Part shown: piece by piece, positions 32,360 to 42,700 of the stretch
Position numbering within the stretch: position 1 is the stretch's first letter
How the letters are laid out: every line of letters begins with the position of its first letter
DNA from: Polyangiaceae bacterium
GTDB taxonomy: Bacteria; Myxococcota_A; Polyangia; Polyangiales; Polyangiaceae
Assembly (NCBI GenBank): GCA_020633205.1
Contig: JACKEB010000012.1
Coordinates: 434,001 to 498,000, forward strand
DNA: 64,000 nucleotides
Direction of reading: 5' to 3'
Translations under genes and position numbers: made by a program
The notes under the pieces: generated by a model
The model's input: the letters and a program-made list of their open reading frames with translations, nothing else
Database searches by the model: none
Told to the model about the DNA's origin: nothing

Positions 32360-34972
32360 ATGCAGGTCATCAAGCCCTTCCGCATCAGCGTTCTCCAGCG
32401 CACCTTCGAGAACGAGGGCAAGCCGTACCTCTCGATCGGCATGCTGTATCTGTTTTCGCTCGGAAACGAAGCGCCAGAGCTGCTCGCGGAAAAGGAACTC
32501 TGGGAGTTGGTGGGAGACGAACTAGGAAAGACGACGCTCGACCTCGGGATGACCAAGCACGCGGGGGAGTTGCTCCTACATGCCGTGGCGCACCCGCCGA
32601 GTGCGGCGACTGCTTGTCGCGTCCGAGCCAAGCTCGGTCAGGTCGAGCGCACGCTCTATGTCAGCGGGGATCGCTATTGGAAGGACGGCAAGGCGACCGA
32701 TCCGAAGCCTTTCGAAGAGCTGCCCATCACGTGGGAGAATGCTTACGGGGGCGAAGGCTTTCCAAAGAATCCACTGGGCAAGGGCTTCGCGCCAAAGGGA
32801 CAGGAGCACCACTTCCGAGCGTTGCCCAACGTAGAGAACCCGGACCAGCTCTTGCGCTCGCCGACGATGCATCCAGACCCGGTTGGGTTCCTACCTGTCT
32901 CGATGGAGAACCCCGAGCGTCTCGCCAAGCTGGGTACCTTCGATCAGCGCTGGCTCGACACCCGCTTTCCAGGCTTCGCCGCGGACATGGACTGGAGCTA
33001 CTTCAACGCCGCGCAGCCACCGCAGGTGATCGAGGGCTACTGGAAAGGCGACGAAGCGTACGAGCTCGAGAACCTGGTTCCAGGCGTTCCGTTGTTGAGT
33101 GGTGTGCTGCCCGGAGTGCGTGCTCGCTGCTTTGTTCAGCGCCGCGGTGCCTCCGCCCTGGAAGAGCTTCGCACCCGCCTCGATACTGTGTTTCTCTTCC
33201 CGCACCGCCGGCGCGGTGTCTTGATATTCCGGGCGGCAATTCCGGTCGTTGAGGACGACGCGAGTGATGTCGAACGCATGCTAGTCGCGGGGGAGTGGCA
33301 GGGGCAGGGGCGGGACGAAGCGCACTATCAAGCGGTGTTCGCGCGGCGTATCGACCCAGAGAACGGCCATCTCGAAGCGCTCCGCGAGAGCGAACTGATG
33401 CCAGACCGGCTGCCCAAGAACGCTCTGGGTGAGCCCAATCTGCCCCGGGAAGGCCTGCGTCGTGAAGCAGCGAAGCGGCGTGTTGCGCTCGAGATCGAGC
33501 GGGTGAGGGAGCTTCTGATTCAGGCGGGTCAGGACCCTGAGCTGCACCTTCCGAAGATCCCCGAAGAACCCGAAGTGGATACCGACCCGGAGCGCATTCC
33601 CGAGCAGGTGGAGATCCTGCGGGCCGCCCTCGAAGAGAAGAAGCAGGAGTCCGAGAAGAAGCGGGCCGAAATGGAAGCACAGGCCCGCGCTCTGTGTTCG
33701 GAGCACAAGATCGACTTCGACGAGCGGCTTGCGGAGGGAGCCAAAGCCGTTGGCGGCCCGCCCAAGCTCCAGCAAAAGCTCGACTTCGAGGCGATGCGCG
33801 ATCGCCTGCGAGCCATAGCCAGCCAGGGAGTGAAGGTCCCGGATCTGGAGAAGCTCGGCGACCCCGAGCTCATCGCGAAGCTCGAGCAGGCGGAGGACAA
33901 GTTGCTCTCCGCCTATCAGCGCCAGACCCAGGTGTTCCCCGCGGCAGCGCCGATCAGCCAGGAGGAGGCCAAGCAGCGCGGAGCAGCCCTGATGGAGGCG
34001 GCCAAGGCGGGGGAAAACCTGTGGCGCAGAGACTTCACCCGAGCCGATCTGCGCGGAGCAAAGCTCGACGAGCTGAACTTGAGCGGAGCGTTCCTCGAAG
34101 GCGCAGATTTGAGCGGCGCGAGCTTGAGGAGTTGCGAACTCTCGGACGTCGTCTTCGCGCGTGCCAACCTGGAGGACGCGGACTTGAGCTCTGCCAGCTT
34201 GCAGCGGGCGAACCTGGCAGAGGCGAACCTCAAGGGAACCCAGTTGAGCAACGCTCGACTAGCGGAGGCGAACCTCATGCGAGCCAAGCTCGTCGCGGCG
34301 GACTTCAGCGGCGCCGGCCTCGCTTCGGTGATGCTCTTCGAGGCGGAGTTCAGCGAGACCTGCTTCGTGGGAGCAAACCTCTCAGGCGCCTATTTCATCC
34401 GCCAGAAGCTGAATAGCTGCGACTTCGAAGGTGCGGACCTGGAACTCAGCGCGTTCGTGGAGAGCAGCGGTGACCAGCTGCGCTTCGATGGTGCCAAGCT
34501 CCGGCGAGCCACCTTTGTGGAGTGCGCTTTTCCCAGCTCGAGCTGGTCACGCGCCGAGATGGTGGGTGCCACGCTGGCTAAGAGTTGTGACCTCACCGGC
34601 GCTGACTTTCGCTGGGCAAACCTCGAGCGCACGACCTGGATGCAGTCAAAGCTTGAAGGCGCGAACTTTGGTGAGGCCAAGCTCCGCATGGCCAATCTCG
34701 CGGAGGCAAAAGCTCAGGGCTGTAAGCTCTACCGGGCGGATCTGCGCCGCGCCGTGCTCTCCAAGGCCGACTTGCGAGGCAGCGTCATGGCGAGCGTGAA
34801 CGCCATGGAGGCCATACTGGACCACGCCGATTTGCGTGGCGCCGACCTGCGCGGTGCCAACTTGTTTCGTAGCGACCTCTCAAAAATCCGTGTGGATAAA
34901 AAGACTCGGCTGGACGATGCTCTGGTCGAGCAGGCGCGGGTGGTCGGGAGGAGGCACGATGTCAACGCGTAG
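32360..34972 (+). CDS. DUF2169/pentapeptide-repeat T6SS adaptor
   Basis: This 870-residue protein has an N-terminal DUF2169 domain (about 1-330), with HAVAHPPSAA, LYVSGDRYWKDG, WENAYGGEGFPKNPLGKG and NVENP. This is typical of the T6SS-associated family found next to VgrG and DUF4150. A charged coiled-coil region (about 370-530) follows. The C-terminal 320 residues are pentapeptide repeats of A(D/N)L(S/R)G type, which form a right-handed quadrilateral helix. Such proteins act as adaptors that help load effectors onto the spike. The stop overlaps the start of the next pentapeptide gene by 14 bases. Confidence 0.9.
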   Translation: MQVIKPFRISVLQRTFENEGKPYLSIGMLYLFSLGNEAPELLAEKELWELVGDELGKTTLDLGMTKHAGELLLHAVAHPPSAATACRVRAKLGQVERTLYVSGDRYWKDGKATDPKPFEELPITWENAYGGEGFPKNPLGKGFAPKGQEHHFRALPNVENPDQLLRSPTMHPDPVGFLPVSMENPERLAKLGTFDQRWLDTRFPGFAADMDWSYFNAAQPPQVIEGYWKGDEAYELENLVPGVPLLSGVLPGVRARCFVQRRGASALEELRTRLDTVFLFPHRRRGVLIFRAAIPVVEDDASDVERMLVAGEWQGQGRDEAHYQAVFARRIDPENGHLEALRESELMPDRLPKNALGEPNLPREGLRREAAKRRVALEIERVRELLIQAGQDPELHLPKIPEEPEVDTDPERIPEQVEILRAALEEKKQESEKKRAEMEAQARALCSEHKIDFDERLAEGAKAVGGPPKLQQKLDFEAMRDRLRAIASQGVKVPDLEKLGDPELIAKLEQAEDKLLSAYQRQTQVFPAAAPISQEEAKQRGAALMEAAKAGENLWRRDFTRADLRGAKLDELNLSGAFLEGADLSGASLRSCELSDVVFARANLEDADLSSASLQRANLAEANLKGTQLSNARLAEANLMRAKLVAADFSGAGLASVMLFEAEFSETCFVGANLSGAYFIRQKLNSCDFEGADLELSAFVESSGDQLRFDGAKLRRATFVECAFPSSSWSRAEMVGATLAKSCDLTGADFRWANLERTTWMQSKLEGANFGEAKLRMANLAEAKAQGCKLYRADLRRAVLSKADLRGSVMASVNAMEAILDHADLRGADLRGANLFRSDLSKIRVDKKTRLDDALVEQARVVGRRHDVNA

Positions 34973-36023
34973 CCCCAGAGAGAAGCTGGTCTTCGACGTG
35001 TCCATCGGAGAACCTCAGTCTGGCGCGAGCTTCGCCCAGCTGGACCTCTCCGGTGCCGACCTCAAGGGAGGCACGTTCGAGAAGGTCGATTTCCGTGGTG
35101 CCAACCTCAGCGATACGGATCTCAGGGAGGCGGTCTTTACGAACTGCGACCTGAGGGGTGTCGACCTCTCTCGATCCAACCTCATCCACGCCGTTTGGCA
35201 TGACTGCATCGCTCCCGAGGCGAAGCTCGTCGGCGCGGACCTGCGCGAGGCGCAGTTCTTCACCAGCGAGCTGCTTGGGGCGGATCTGCGCGAGGCGCGG
35301 CTGCGCAATACCAACCTCGTGCGGTGCAAGCTGGGGAGGCTCGACCTGAGCGGGACGACCAGCGACACACTGCAGATCCTCGAGAGTGATACCGCAGGGA
35401 TCAACCTCTCGGGCGCCCGCCTGGTGCGGAGCTTGATCATGGACGCGGACCTGACGGAGGCGAGCCTCGAGGGCACTCAGCTGATGAGTGCGGTGTGGAT
35501 GAAGGTCTTGCTGTGTGGGCGCGACTTGTCTCAGGTTGGTTTTGAACGTGTGCAGTTCGGCAACTCTGACCTCACCGAGACCGTGCTTCGCGGTGCCGAG
35601 TTTCGTGGGGGCATCAGCTTCCACTCCGCGAAGCTCGATGGAGCGGATCTATCTGGGGTCCAAGCGGACGTGGTGAACTGCTTTCAGGCGAGCCTGATCG
35701 GCGCAAAGCTGGTCGGCATGCGGGCCCGCGAGGGCACGTTCGTGGAGGCGGATCTCTCGAGCGCCGATTTCAGCCAGGCAGACCTGGAGCGAGCCGTGCT
35801 GCAGGATGCGGTGTGCGTGGGGACGCGCTTCAACCAAGCCAAGCTCACCTACGCTGACTTCTCGCGCGCCGACGTCAGCCAGGCAGACTTTTCCGGAGCG
35901 TCGATGTTTCGCACGCGCCTTCACGGGATCACCGAGCGCGACACGACCTGGGGCAATCGGGCGGTCGCCCTTGGCAACGACCCGGCGCTACGCCGAGCGG
36001 AGACTTGGAAGCCCACCTACTGA
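34959..36023 (+). CDS. Stand-alone pentapeptide-repeat protein of the VgrG island
   Basis: The ATG at 34959 lies inside the 3' end of the DUF2169 gene, with GGGAGGAGG upstream. The 354-residue protein is nearly all pentapeptide repeats from about residue 25 on (LSGADLKGG, FRGANLSDT, FSQADLERA). It should fold as a rigid beta-helix and probably works alongside the previous protein, whose C-terminus it resembles. The two repeat regions may have arisen by gene duplication or fusion. The end (TWGNRAVALGNDPALRRAE) is not repetitive. Confidence 0.88.
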   Translation: MSTRSPREKLVFDVSIGEPQSGASFAQLDLSGADLKGGTFEKVDFRGANLSDTDLREAVFTNCDLRGVDLSRSNLIHAVWHDCIAPEAKLVGADLREAQFFTSELLGADLREARLRNTNLVRCKLGRLDLSGTTSDTLQILESDTAGINLSGARLVRSLIMDADLTEASLEGTQLMSAVWMKVLLCGRDLSQVGFERVQFGNSDLTETVLRGAEFRGGISFHSAKLDGADLSGVQADVVNCFQASLIGAKLVGMRAREGTFVEADLSSADFSQADLERAVLQDAVCVGTRFNQAKLTYADFSRADVSQADFSGASMFRTRLHGITERDTTWGNRAVALGNDPALRRAETWKPTY

Positions 36024-36034
36024 GCGGAGAACCC

Positions 36035-36691
36035 ATGAACGAGGCATCACTCGGAGTAGAGCAACGCGTACTGGGCTGGGAAGGCCGAGTCATCGCGCGG
36101 GAGGCGTCGAGCACCGACGTTGGGCAGGCGCGCATCAGCGTGGCGGGCCCTGACGGAAAGGTCATCGCCTTGCGGGCGCTGAGCTGCCTCGTCGAGCCGC
36201 AGCCAGGTGACGACGTTCTGGTCGCCGCGAGCCCAGGCCGACACTACGTGCTGGCAGTGCTCGAGCGGGGGAGTACTCAGCCGGTGGAGCTGGTAGTGGA
36301 TCAGGACCTCGTCATCACCTCCAAGGGCGGTGGAGTGGAGCTGCGTGGGCGCAATGTGGCGCTGGAGGCGGGCGAAACCGAGCTTCGGACTGGGCGCTTC
36401 AGGCTCACCACCGCGAGCGCGGAAGTCTTCACCCACGCGCTAAGCTGGCTTGGTGGCTTGGCCGAACTCGACGTGAAGAAGGTTCGCACCGTCGCTGAGG
36501 TCGCGGAGAGCGTCGTGGATCGGGTGAGTCAGACCTTTGGTCGGGTTTATCGCAAGGTGGAGGACTTCGAGCACGTGCGCGCGAAGCGCATCGACCAGCG
36601 CGCCGAGCTGATGAATCTGCGCGGAAAAAACGCGATGCTCACCGCCGAGCAACTCGTCAAGCTGGACGCTGATCAGGTGCACCTGGGCTAG
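36035..36691 (+). CDS. DUF3540 T6SS-associated protein
   Basis: This 218-residue protein starts at the ATG at 36035, preceded by GCGGAG. The N-terminal beta-rich domain (about 1-120) contains CLVEPQPGDDVLVAA and YVLAVLER. A helical C-terminus follows, ending in FEHVRAKRIDQRAELMNLRGKNAMLTAEQLVKLDADQVHLG-type sequence with recurring LRGKN/LTAEQ patterns. This matches DUF3540, a family seen only near VgrG and DUF4150. It may form an OB-like spike extension or a platform between VgrG and the PAAR-like tip. That role is inference. Confidence 0.8.
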   Translation: MNEASLGVEQRVLGWEGRVIAREASSTDVGQARISVAGPDGKVIALRALSCLVEPQPGDDVLVAASPGRHYVLAVLERGSTQPVELVVDQDLVITSKGGGVELRGRNVALEAGETELRTGRFRLTTASAEVFTHALSWLGGLAELDVKKVRTVAEVAESVVDRVSQTFGRVYRKVEDFEHVRAKRIDQRAELMNLRGKNAMLTAEQLVKLDADQVHLG

Positions 36692-36699
36692 GGGGAGCG

Positions 36700-37092
36700 A
36701 TGTTTGCCAACTGTTCGATGGGAGGCCAGTCTCTCGCCAGTCCTGACACCTGCAACACGCCGTCCGCGAGCGGCGTGACGCCCATGGCCTACGCCAACAC
36801 GGCCAACAATGCCACGGCGGTGCCCATGGTGCCGAACGTGATCTTCGTGGGTGGCATGGCGCACAACCTGAACAGCGCTCCACCGATGACCAACGGTGAT
36901 GAGGCGGGGACGGCTACCGGCGTCGCGTCGGGAACGGTGATGGGACCGAGCCGCAACGTAAAAGGCTCGACGAAGGTGTTCATTGGAGGCGGCGTCGCCA
37001 CCCGCATGAGTGACTCGACGATGCAAAACTCCACGAACTCGAGTGGGGCTACCTTGGTGCCGGGTCAGACGAAGGTGCTGATCCTCTCGTGA
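36700..37092 (+). CDS. PAAR-like DUF4150 protein
   Basis: This 130-residue protein has DUF4150/PAAR-like features: a Pro- and Asn-rich start (CNTPSASGVTPMAYANTAN), MVPNVIFVGGMAHNLNS, GTVMGPSRNVKGSTKVF and MSDSTMQNS. PAAR-like proteins cap the VgrG spike and carry effectors. Its GTGA overlap with the downstream hydrolase gene couples the two, which suggests the hydrolase is the effector loaded on this cap. Confidence 0.92.
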   Translation: MFANCSMGGQSLASPDTCNTPSASGVTPMAYANTANNATAVPMVPNVIFVGGMAHNLNSAPPMTNGDEAGTATGVASGTVMGPSRNVKGSTKVFIGGGVATRMSDSTMQNSTNSSGATLVPGQTKVLILS

Positions 37093-37916
37093 GCATCGAG
37101 CGCTTCACCCAGGCGGACAGCAGCGAGATCGTCTACGAGGTCCAAGGGCAGGGGCCCGTCGTCGCGCTCGTGCACGGCCTTGGATCGAGCCGCAAACGCT
37201 GGGATGGACAGGTTTCGGTGCTCGTTTCCGCGGGGTTTACCGTGGCGCGCCTGGATCTGCGGGGGTTTGGTGACTCAACGAGTGGCGTCGTCAGCCACGG
37301 GATGCCTGAGTTCGTAAGTGACGTGCGTGCATTCCTAGAGCGTATTGCCTCGGCGCGGGGCGACTCGCGCCTGCACCTGGTGGGGCACTCTTTAGGCGGC
37401 ATGATCAGTCAGCTCATTGCGCTCGAGCTCGGCGACCGTCTCGTGAGCCTCAGCCTGGTGGCGACGACGAGCCACAACGGCGCGCGGGCCACGGCGTTCG
37501 CGGAGCTGATGACGCGCCTCGGGGAACGCGGCTTCGATGGCGTGTGGGGCGATCCAGAGCAGAAGCGCTCGGCAGAGCCAGTGCTTGCCGCGGCCTTCCC
37601 GGGGCTCTCTCACCCCCCGATCGAAATGCTCAGAAAGGGCCTGGAGAAGCCGGACCAGAGCCTCGCCAACGCTTGGCGGGCCTGCAAAGACTTCAGCGCC
37701 AAGGATCGACTGGCGGAGCTTTGCTGCCCAGTACTGGTGACCCACGGTACGAACGACCCGCTGATCCCGTATCGCGCCGGGGAGCTGATCCACGAGGCGA
37801 TCCCGGGCAGCAGCTTCTTCCCAGAAGCTGGCGCAGGTCACTCCTTGCCAAGTTCCCGCGCGGAATCGTTCAACGCGCACCTCCTGGAGCACTTGCGCGC
37901 TGCTTCCCTTGGATAG
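37089..37916 (+). CDS. Alpha/beta hydrolase, putative T6SS-linked effector
   Basis: This 275-residue alpha/beta-hydrolase fold protein has an oxyanion-side HGLGSS, nucleophile elbow GHSLGG, an acid in HGTNDPL and a catalytic His in GAGHSLP. The full triad is therefore present. The GTG start overlaps the DUF4150 stop (GTGA). A lipase or esterase effector is possible because hydrolases of this fold are common T6SS cargo. However, there is no recognisable Tle-family motif or adjacent immunity gene, so it could be an ordinary hydrolase. It is convergent with the COG1313 gene (2-base gap). Confidence 0.85.
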   Translation: MSIERFTQADSSEIVYEVQGQGPVVALVHGLGSSRKRWDGQVSVLVSAGFTVARLDLRGFGDSTSGVVSHGMPEFVSDVRAFLERIASARGDSRLHLVGHSLGGMISQLIALELGDRLVSLSLVATTSHNGARATAFAELMTRLGERGFDGVWGDPEQKRSAEPVLAAAFPGLSHPPIEMLRKGLEKPDQSLANAWRACKDFSAKDRLAELCCPVLVTHGTNDPLIPYRAGELIHEAIPGSSFFPEAGAGHSLPSSRAESFNAHLLEHLRAASLG

Positions 37917-37918
37917 AG

Positions 37919-38860
37919 CTAGTGAAGCAGCTCGAGGTGCCGTTCCGGCGCTCGCCGGTCCAAGCGCAAGCCAAGCTCCCGTGCGTAGTCCCGGGCCGCG
38001 CGCACCTCAGCGTAGCTCGGCTGACGATTGATTTCTGGATACTCGTCGGCGCGATATTCCGGGCGGAATTGGGCCATGACGTTGACGTAGGTGTCGCCGG
38101 CGACCTCGTGGGCCAAAAACTCCAGGATCGCGCGGCTCTCTTCTGCCAGGCCGGGCATCACCAGGTGGCGCACCAGGACCCCGGATTGCGCGAGCTCGAG
38201 CCCTGGCGCGGCTTCGTAGAGTCTCAGGCTCCCGACCTGGCGTTGCATCTCGAGCACTACGCGCTTCGCGACCTGGGGATAGTCTTTGGCCTTGAGGTAG
38301 CGCTTGCTGGCCTCGCTGCTCCAGAGCTTGAAGTCCGGCATGTAGATGTCGATCAAGCCGTCGAGCCAGGCGAGGGACTCGAGGGAATCGTAGCTCGAGG
38401 TGTTGTAGATCAGCGGCAGTGTCAGGCCGCGCTCGATGGCGATGGGCAGCGCCTCGAGCAGTTGCGGAACGACATGCTCCGGGGTGACGAAGTTGATGTT
38501 GTGGCAGCCCTTGGCCTGGAGGTCGAGCATCGCCGCGGCGAGCGCCTGGGGGGCCATGACACGACCGTGCCCTGCTTGAGATGTGTCGTGGTTCTGGCAG
38601 AAGACACACTTCAGGTTGCAGAAGCTGAAGAAGAGCGTCCCCGAGCCGTGCCGGCCGCGCAGGCAGTCTTCCTCCCCGAAGTGGGGGAACCAGGTACTGA
38701 GCTTGGCGTAGCGGCCGGTAGAGCAGACCTTGGCTTCGTCTTCGAGGCGATTCACGCGGCAATCCCGGGGACAGACGCGGCATTCTTGGAGGCTTTCCAC
38801 CGCCAGCGCTGCCCGACGGCGGAGCTCAGCTAGGTCCCAGTCGCGGTAACGAGGCCGCAT
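37919..38860 (-). CDS. COG1313/PflX-like radical SAM protein
   Basis: This 313-residue radical SAM protein has CNLKCVFCQN (Cx3Cx2C) and a preceding Cys cluster CRVCPRDCRVNR that could bind another cluster. GHHNINFVTP-type strands (CHNINFVTPEHVV) complete the SAM-side half. It matches the PflX/COG1313 group, once called pyruvate-formate-lyase activating-like, whose substrate is not established. The start is the ATG at 38860; a GTG at 38866 is six bases earlier. It stands alone on the minus strand between two plus-strand genes. Confidence 0.85.
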   Translation of the reverse strand: MRPRYRDWDLAELRRRAALAVESLQECRVCPRDCRVNRLEDEAKVCSTGRYAKLSTWFPHFGEEDCLRGRHGSGTLFFSFCNLKCVFCQNHDTSQAGHGRVMAPQALAAAMLDLQAKGCHNINFVTPEHVVPQLLEALPIAIERGLTLPLIYNTSSYDSLESLAWLDGLIDIYMPDFKLWSSEASKRYLKAKDYPQVAKRVVLEMQRQVGSLRLYEAAPGLELAQSGVLVRHLVMPGLAEESRAILEFLAHEVAGDTYVNVMAQFRPEYRADEYPEINRQPSYAEVRAARDYARELGLRLDRRAPERHLELLH

Positions 38861-38943
38861 GCCCACAGTCTACCTCAACAGTCTAACCGGAGCCTGCTGT
38901 AGGGGCTTGGCCTCTTGGCGCGCCGCGTGTAACCCTGGGGCCG

Positions 38944-39699
38944 ATGCATGCTTTGCTGCGACGGGGACTGACCACGCTGGCCGCTCTTGGGTTCCTGGCC
39001 GGTTGCGGTGTCCACGCCCGCTCTGCCGCCCGCTACAGCGGAGATGTCGAAGGCGCCTTGGTCCACCCCGCGGGCATTCAGGAGCTGCCTGCGTTGCCTC
39101 CGGGATATTACGAAATCGGCTCCGTGGATGCGCGTTGCACTCAGGTGAACGAGCGCGAAATCTCGCGCGCTTGGCTCTCAGACGTGGACTGCACGGAGGA
39201 GCGCCTGACGCTGGCCCTCAAGGAGCAGGCAGCCGACGTCGGTGGCAACATGCTCGTCGGCAAGCAGTGCTACTCCCTCGAGGAGTCGTCGGGGAAGCGG
39301 ATCGTGTGCCGCGCTGCCGTCGGTCGCCCCGAGGCAGAGACGCCGCCTCCGGAGTTCACCTACTTGGACGAGCCAGATCCTCGCGCCAGCCAAGCCTGGT
39401 CTATCCGCGTGCAGTACACCCCCGCAAGCGATGAGGTGCGACCGCCCCGCACGCCGCAAAACGTGACGGAGGCGCTGAACAAGCCCGTCAGCCACATCCT
39501 GCTCGGCTCGGTCGTCACTGGGTGCGAGATCGGCTGCACGGAAGCTGGGGCGCGCGCGGGACTGTTCGCCGTCGCGGGGCGCATGGGCGCGAACAGCATC
39601 ACCAACGCAGAGTGCGCGCGGCGTCAGAAGGGCTGGGTTTGCACCGGCCAAGCCACTGGTTTCGAAGTGGATCCTGAGCTTCACCCCGAAGCCCGCTAG
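38944..39699 (+). CDS. Hypothetical lipoprotein
   Basis: This 251-residue protein has signal peptide and lipobox LGFLAGC at the N-terminus. The mature part has six to eight Cys, a beta-strand-rich N-terminal half (PPGYYEIGSVDARC) and a Gly/Ala-rich C-terminal half with GCEIGCTEAGARAG. I recognise no family. It is probably anchored to the outer membrane. The next gene, the giant kinase, starts 15 bases after its stop, so the two may be co-transcribed. Confidence 0.75.
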   Translation: MHALLRRGLTTLAALGFLAGCGVHARSAARYSGDVEGALVHPAGIQELPALPPGYYEIGSVDARCTQVNEREISRAWLSDVDCTEERLTLALKEQAADVGGNMLVGKQCYSLEESSGKRIVCRAAVGRPEAETPPPEFTYLDEPDPRASQAWSIRVQYTPASDEVRPPRTPQNVTEALNKPVSHILLGSVVTGCEIGCTEAGARAGLFAVAGRMGANSITNAECARRQKGWVCTGQATGFEVDPELHPEAR

Positions 39700-39714
39700 A
39701 CCTGCGGATCTGCC

Positions 39715-42700
39715 ATGGCGGACGACGAAGCAAAGCGCGACTCGGCGCACTCAGCTTCGGAGACCGATGGAGCACCTGCGCTGCGCACCGGCGGGGATCG
39801 CACGAGCCGTGAGGGTGCGCTCGATCGCACCGAGGTACTGCCTGTGGAGCGAGCCGTTAGCGCTGACTCTGCCGAGAAGGTCGTGCGGACGGAGCCCCTT
39901 GGCACCGCACGCACCGCGCCTCTCTTGGACCCGACTGTGGGGAGTGCTGAGGGCCCGGCGAAGAACGAAGCGGCTTCCGACGTGCCTCCGGCGCGGCGAG
40001 AACGCGACGTCGCCCTCGAAGCCACCATCGCGATGCACGAGGGCGATGGCGCCATCGACTTCGATTTGCGCCCGTTTGGACCCTACGACAAGGTCGAGGT
40101 ACTGCGGGAGCAAGGCAGCATCGGCCTGGTGGCGCGCGGCCACAACGCGGACATCGGCCGCTGGGAGCTCTTGAAGTTCCTGCGTAGCGAGTATCAGGGG
40201 ATCCCTGAAATCGTGCGCCAGTTCCGCGGGGAAGGGCGGGTGTTGGCCTTGCTCTCGCACCCCAATGTAGTGCAGGTCTTCGCTGCCTACGAGCTCGACG
40301 GTCACACTTGCCTGGCGTTGGAGTTCTTGGAAGGGGAGAGCCTGGAGGGGCGGGTCGAGCGCGGAGTGCTCAACCTGGAGGAGGGCACGAAGCTTTTCCT
40401 CGAGGCAGCGCGTGGCCTGGCCGCTGCTCACGAGATCGGCTTGCTTCACCGGGACATCAAGCCTGAGAACCTGTTCGTCGCCCGGGAGACGCGAGGCAAG
40501 AGCGGCGGACTGAAGCTGATCGACTTCGGGCTCGCGACGCTGGACCGCACCCGGCGCATCGCCGTGACTCAGGACCCATCGCTCGACTCCGGTGCCGTCG
40601 GGGGCACGCCGCTCTTCATGGCGCCCGAGCTGTGGCTTGGACGCGAGCCGTCGGTGAAGTCGGACCTCTACGCCTTGGGGCTCACGTTCTACTTTGCGTT
40701 CTCCGGCGACTACCCATTCGCCGAGCTGAGCTTGGCTGGAGTTAGACAGCGCCTGCTCGATGAGCAGCCGTTCCCCAGCTTGGCCCAGTCTCTGCGTGAG
40801 GCCCCGGGCGCTCTGGTGGAGCTTGTCGATCGGCTGATCGCGAAGGACCCGAAGGCCAGGCCCGAGAGCGCCGACGAAGTCGTGGCCCAGCTGGTGGCGC
40901 TCTCCGCGCAGGCGACCAAGCCCGAGGTACCCGAGAGCGGTCCTTACCGCGGGCTCAGCGTGTTCACCGCCGAGGAACGCGGCGTGTTCTTTGGTCGCAG
41001 CCAGGAAGTCAGCGAGATTTGCGAGCGCCTGCGCGTCGGCGCCGGCTGTGTGCTGGTCGGGCCGGGCGGCAGTGGAAAGAGCTCGCTGGCGCGTGCTGGC
41101 GTGATCCCAGCGGTCGCTGAAGGCGCGCTCGGTGGCTCCTCCGTGTGGAGCAGCGTTGTTTGTCGACTGGGCGCTTCGCCAGCGGAAAGCCTGGCTCATG
41201 CCGTCGCTCAGGCGACGGGCGCGCGGCTCGAGGAAGTGAAGAACCTGATCACGAGTGAGCCGGAGCGTCTCGCAGGCGCACTCCTCGAGGCGCTGCCCAC
41301 CACCCGCGGGCTTTTGATCCTCGTGGATCAACTCGAGGAGCTGGTACAGCGAGGAGTCAGCCAGAGCGAGGTCGAACGCGTCGCTCGCGCGCTTGGGTCC
41401 CTCGGGCGTGCTGCTCAGTCCCGGGTGAGGCTCCTCGCGACGTTGCGCGCGGACTCCATGGACGGGCTGTTCGCATTCGAGCCGCTACGGCAACTCCTCA
41501 CTCAGGGGTTTTACCCGATGCGTCCGCTCTCCGAGGGGTCGCTGCAGTCGATCATCGCGGAGCCTGCCCACGCGGCGGGTTACCAGCTCGAAGACGCTGC
41601 GCTGGGCGACGCCATCCTGAGTGAGGCGCGGGAGATCCCGGAGGTGTTGCCGCTCTTGTCTTTCGCGCTGAGTGCTTGGTGGCGCCACCGGGACGAGCAG
41701 CGCCACGTGCTCACCCGGGCCAGCTGGCAGCGCATTGGTGGCATCGCTGGCGCCCTGGTGATCCACGCGGAACAAGTGCTCGAAGGCATGCGCCCCGAAG
41801 AGCGCCGCGCCGCAGAGCAACTGCTCGTGCGCCTGGTGAGCGACGAAAAGACGCGCCTCTCCGTACCCAGGACGGAGCTCTTGGAGGAACACCTTGGGCG
41901 CCCGGAGGTCGAGCGCGCGCTGGGGCAGCTGGTCGAGAACAAGCTCCTGGTCAGCGCCGGCGGCGCGCTGCAGCTGGCGCACGATGCGCTGATCCAGCGT
42001 TGGCCCCGTCTCACGGGGCGCTTGATCGAGTCAGGTGAAGATCAAGCCTTTCGCGCTCGCGTGAGCGAAGCCGCGCGGCAATGGGACGCTGACGGTCGGA
42101 GCGAAGGTTCGCTCTGGGATGGCGAGCAGGCGGCGCGCCTTCTGAGTTGGTTCGAGCGGACCGAAGCGAACCTTGGCCAGCGAGAGCTATTGTTCTTCGA
42201 AGCGGTGCGCCGTCGCGATCGGCGTAGCCGCTGGATTCGACGAGGTGGGCTGGTTGCGGTCGTCAGCGTGATGCTGGTGCTGCTCTTGGTCAGCCGCGCG
42301 CGAGAACAGAGCTTGAGTCGTCGGGTGAGCGACCTCGAACAACAGCAGTCGACCGCCAAGCGCACCTCGGATCAGAGCTTGGCTCTGCTCTACGCAGAGC
42401 TGGCTCAGCGCCGCTTGCCGGGAGATCCTGGAGGGGCGCTCAAGGCCGCACGCCTATCCCGGGACTACGGTCAGCGTTCGGATCTCGATCTCGTCGGCTG
42501 GCGGGCAGTGCGCCTGGGGATCCCCCGGGCGTTGCCTGCCAATCCAAGCGGCCTGGACAGTCTGGAGTTTGACCCAGGCTCGGCATGGATTGGCGTGCTG
42601 TGGCAGGACGCAAACGTCAGAGTGTTGGAACTCGCTGGCGACGGCGACCAGGGATATCCACTCGGAAAATCAACCGGGCAGCGGTTGCTGGGCTTCTCCG

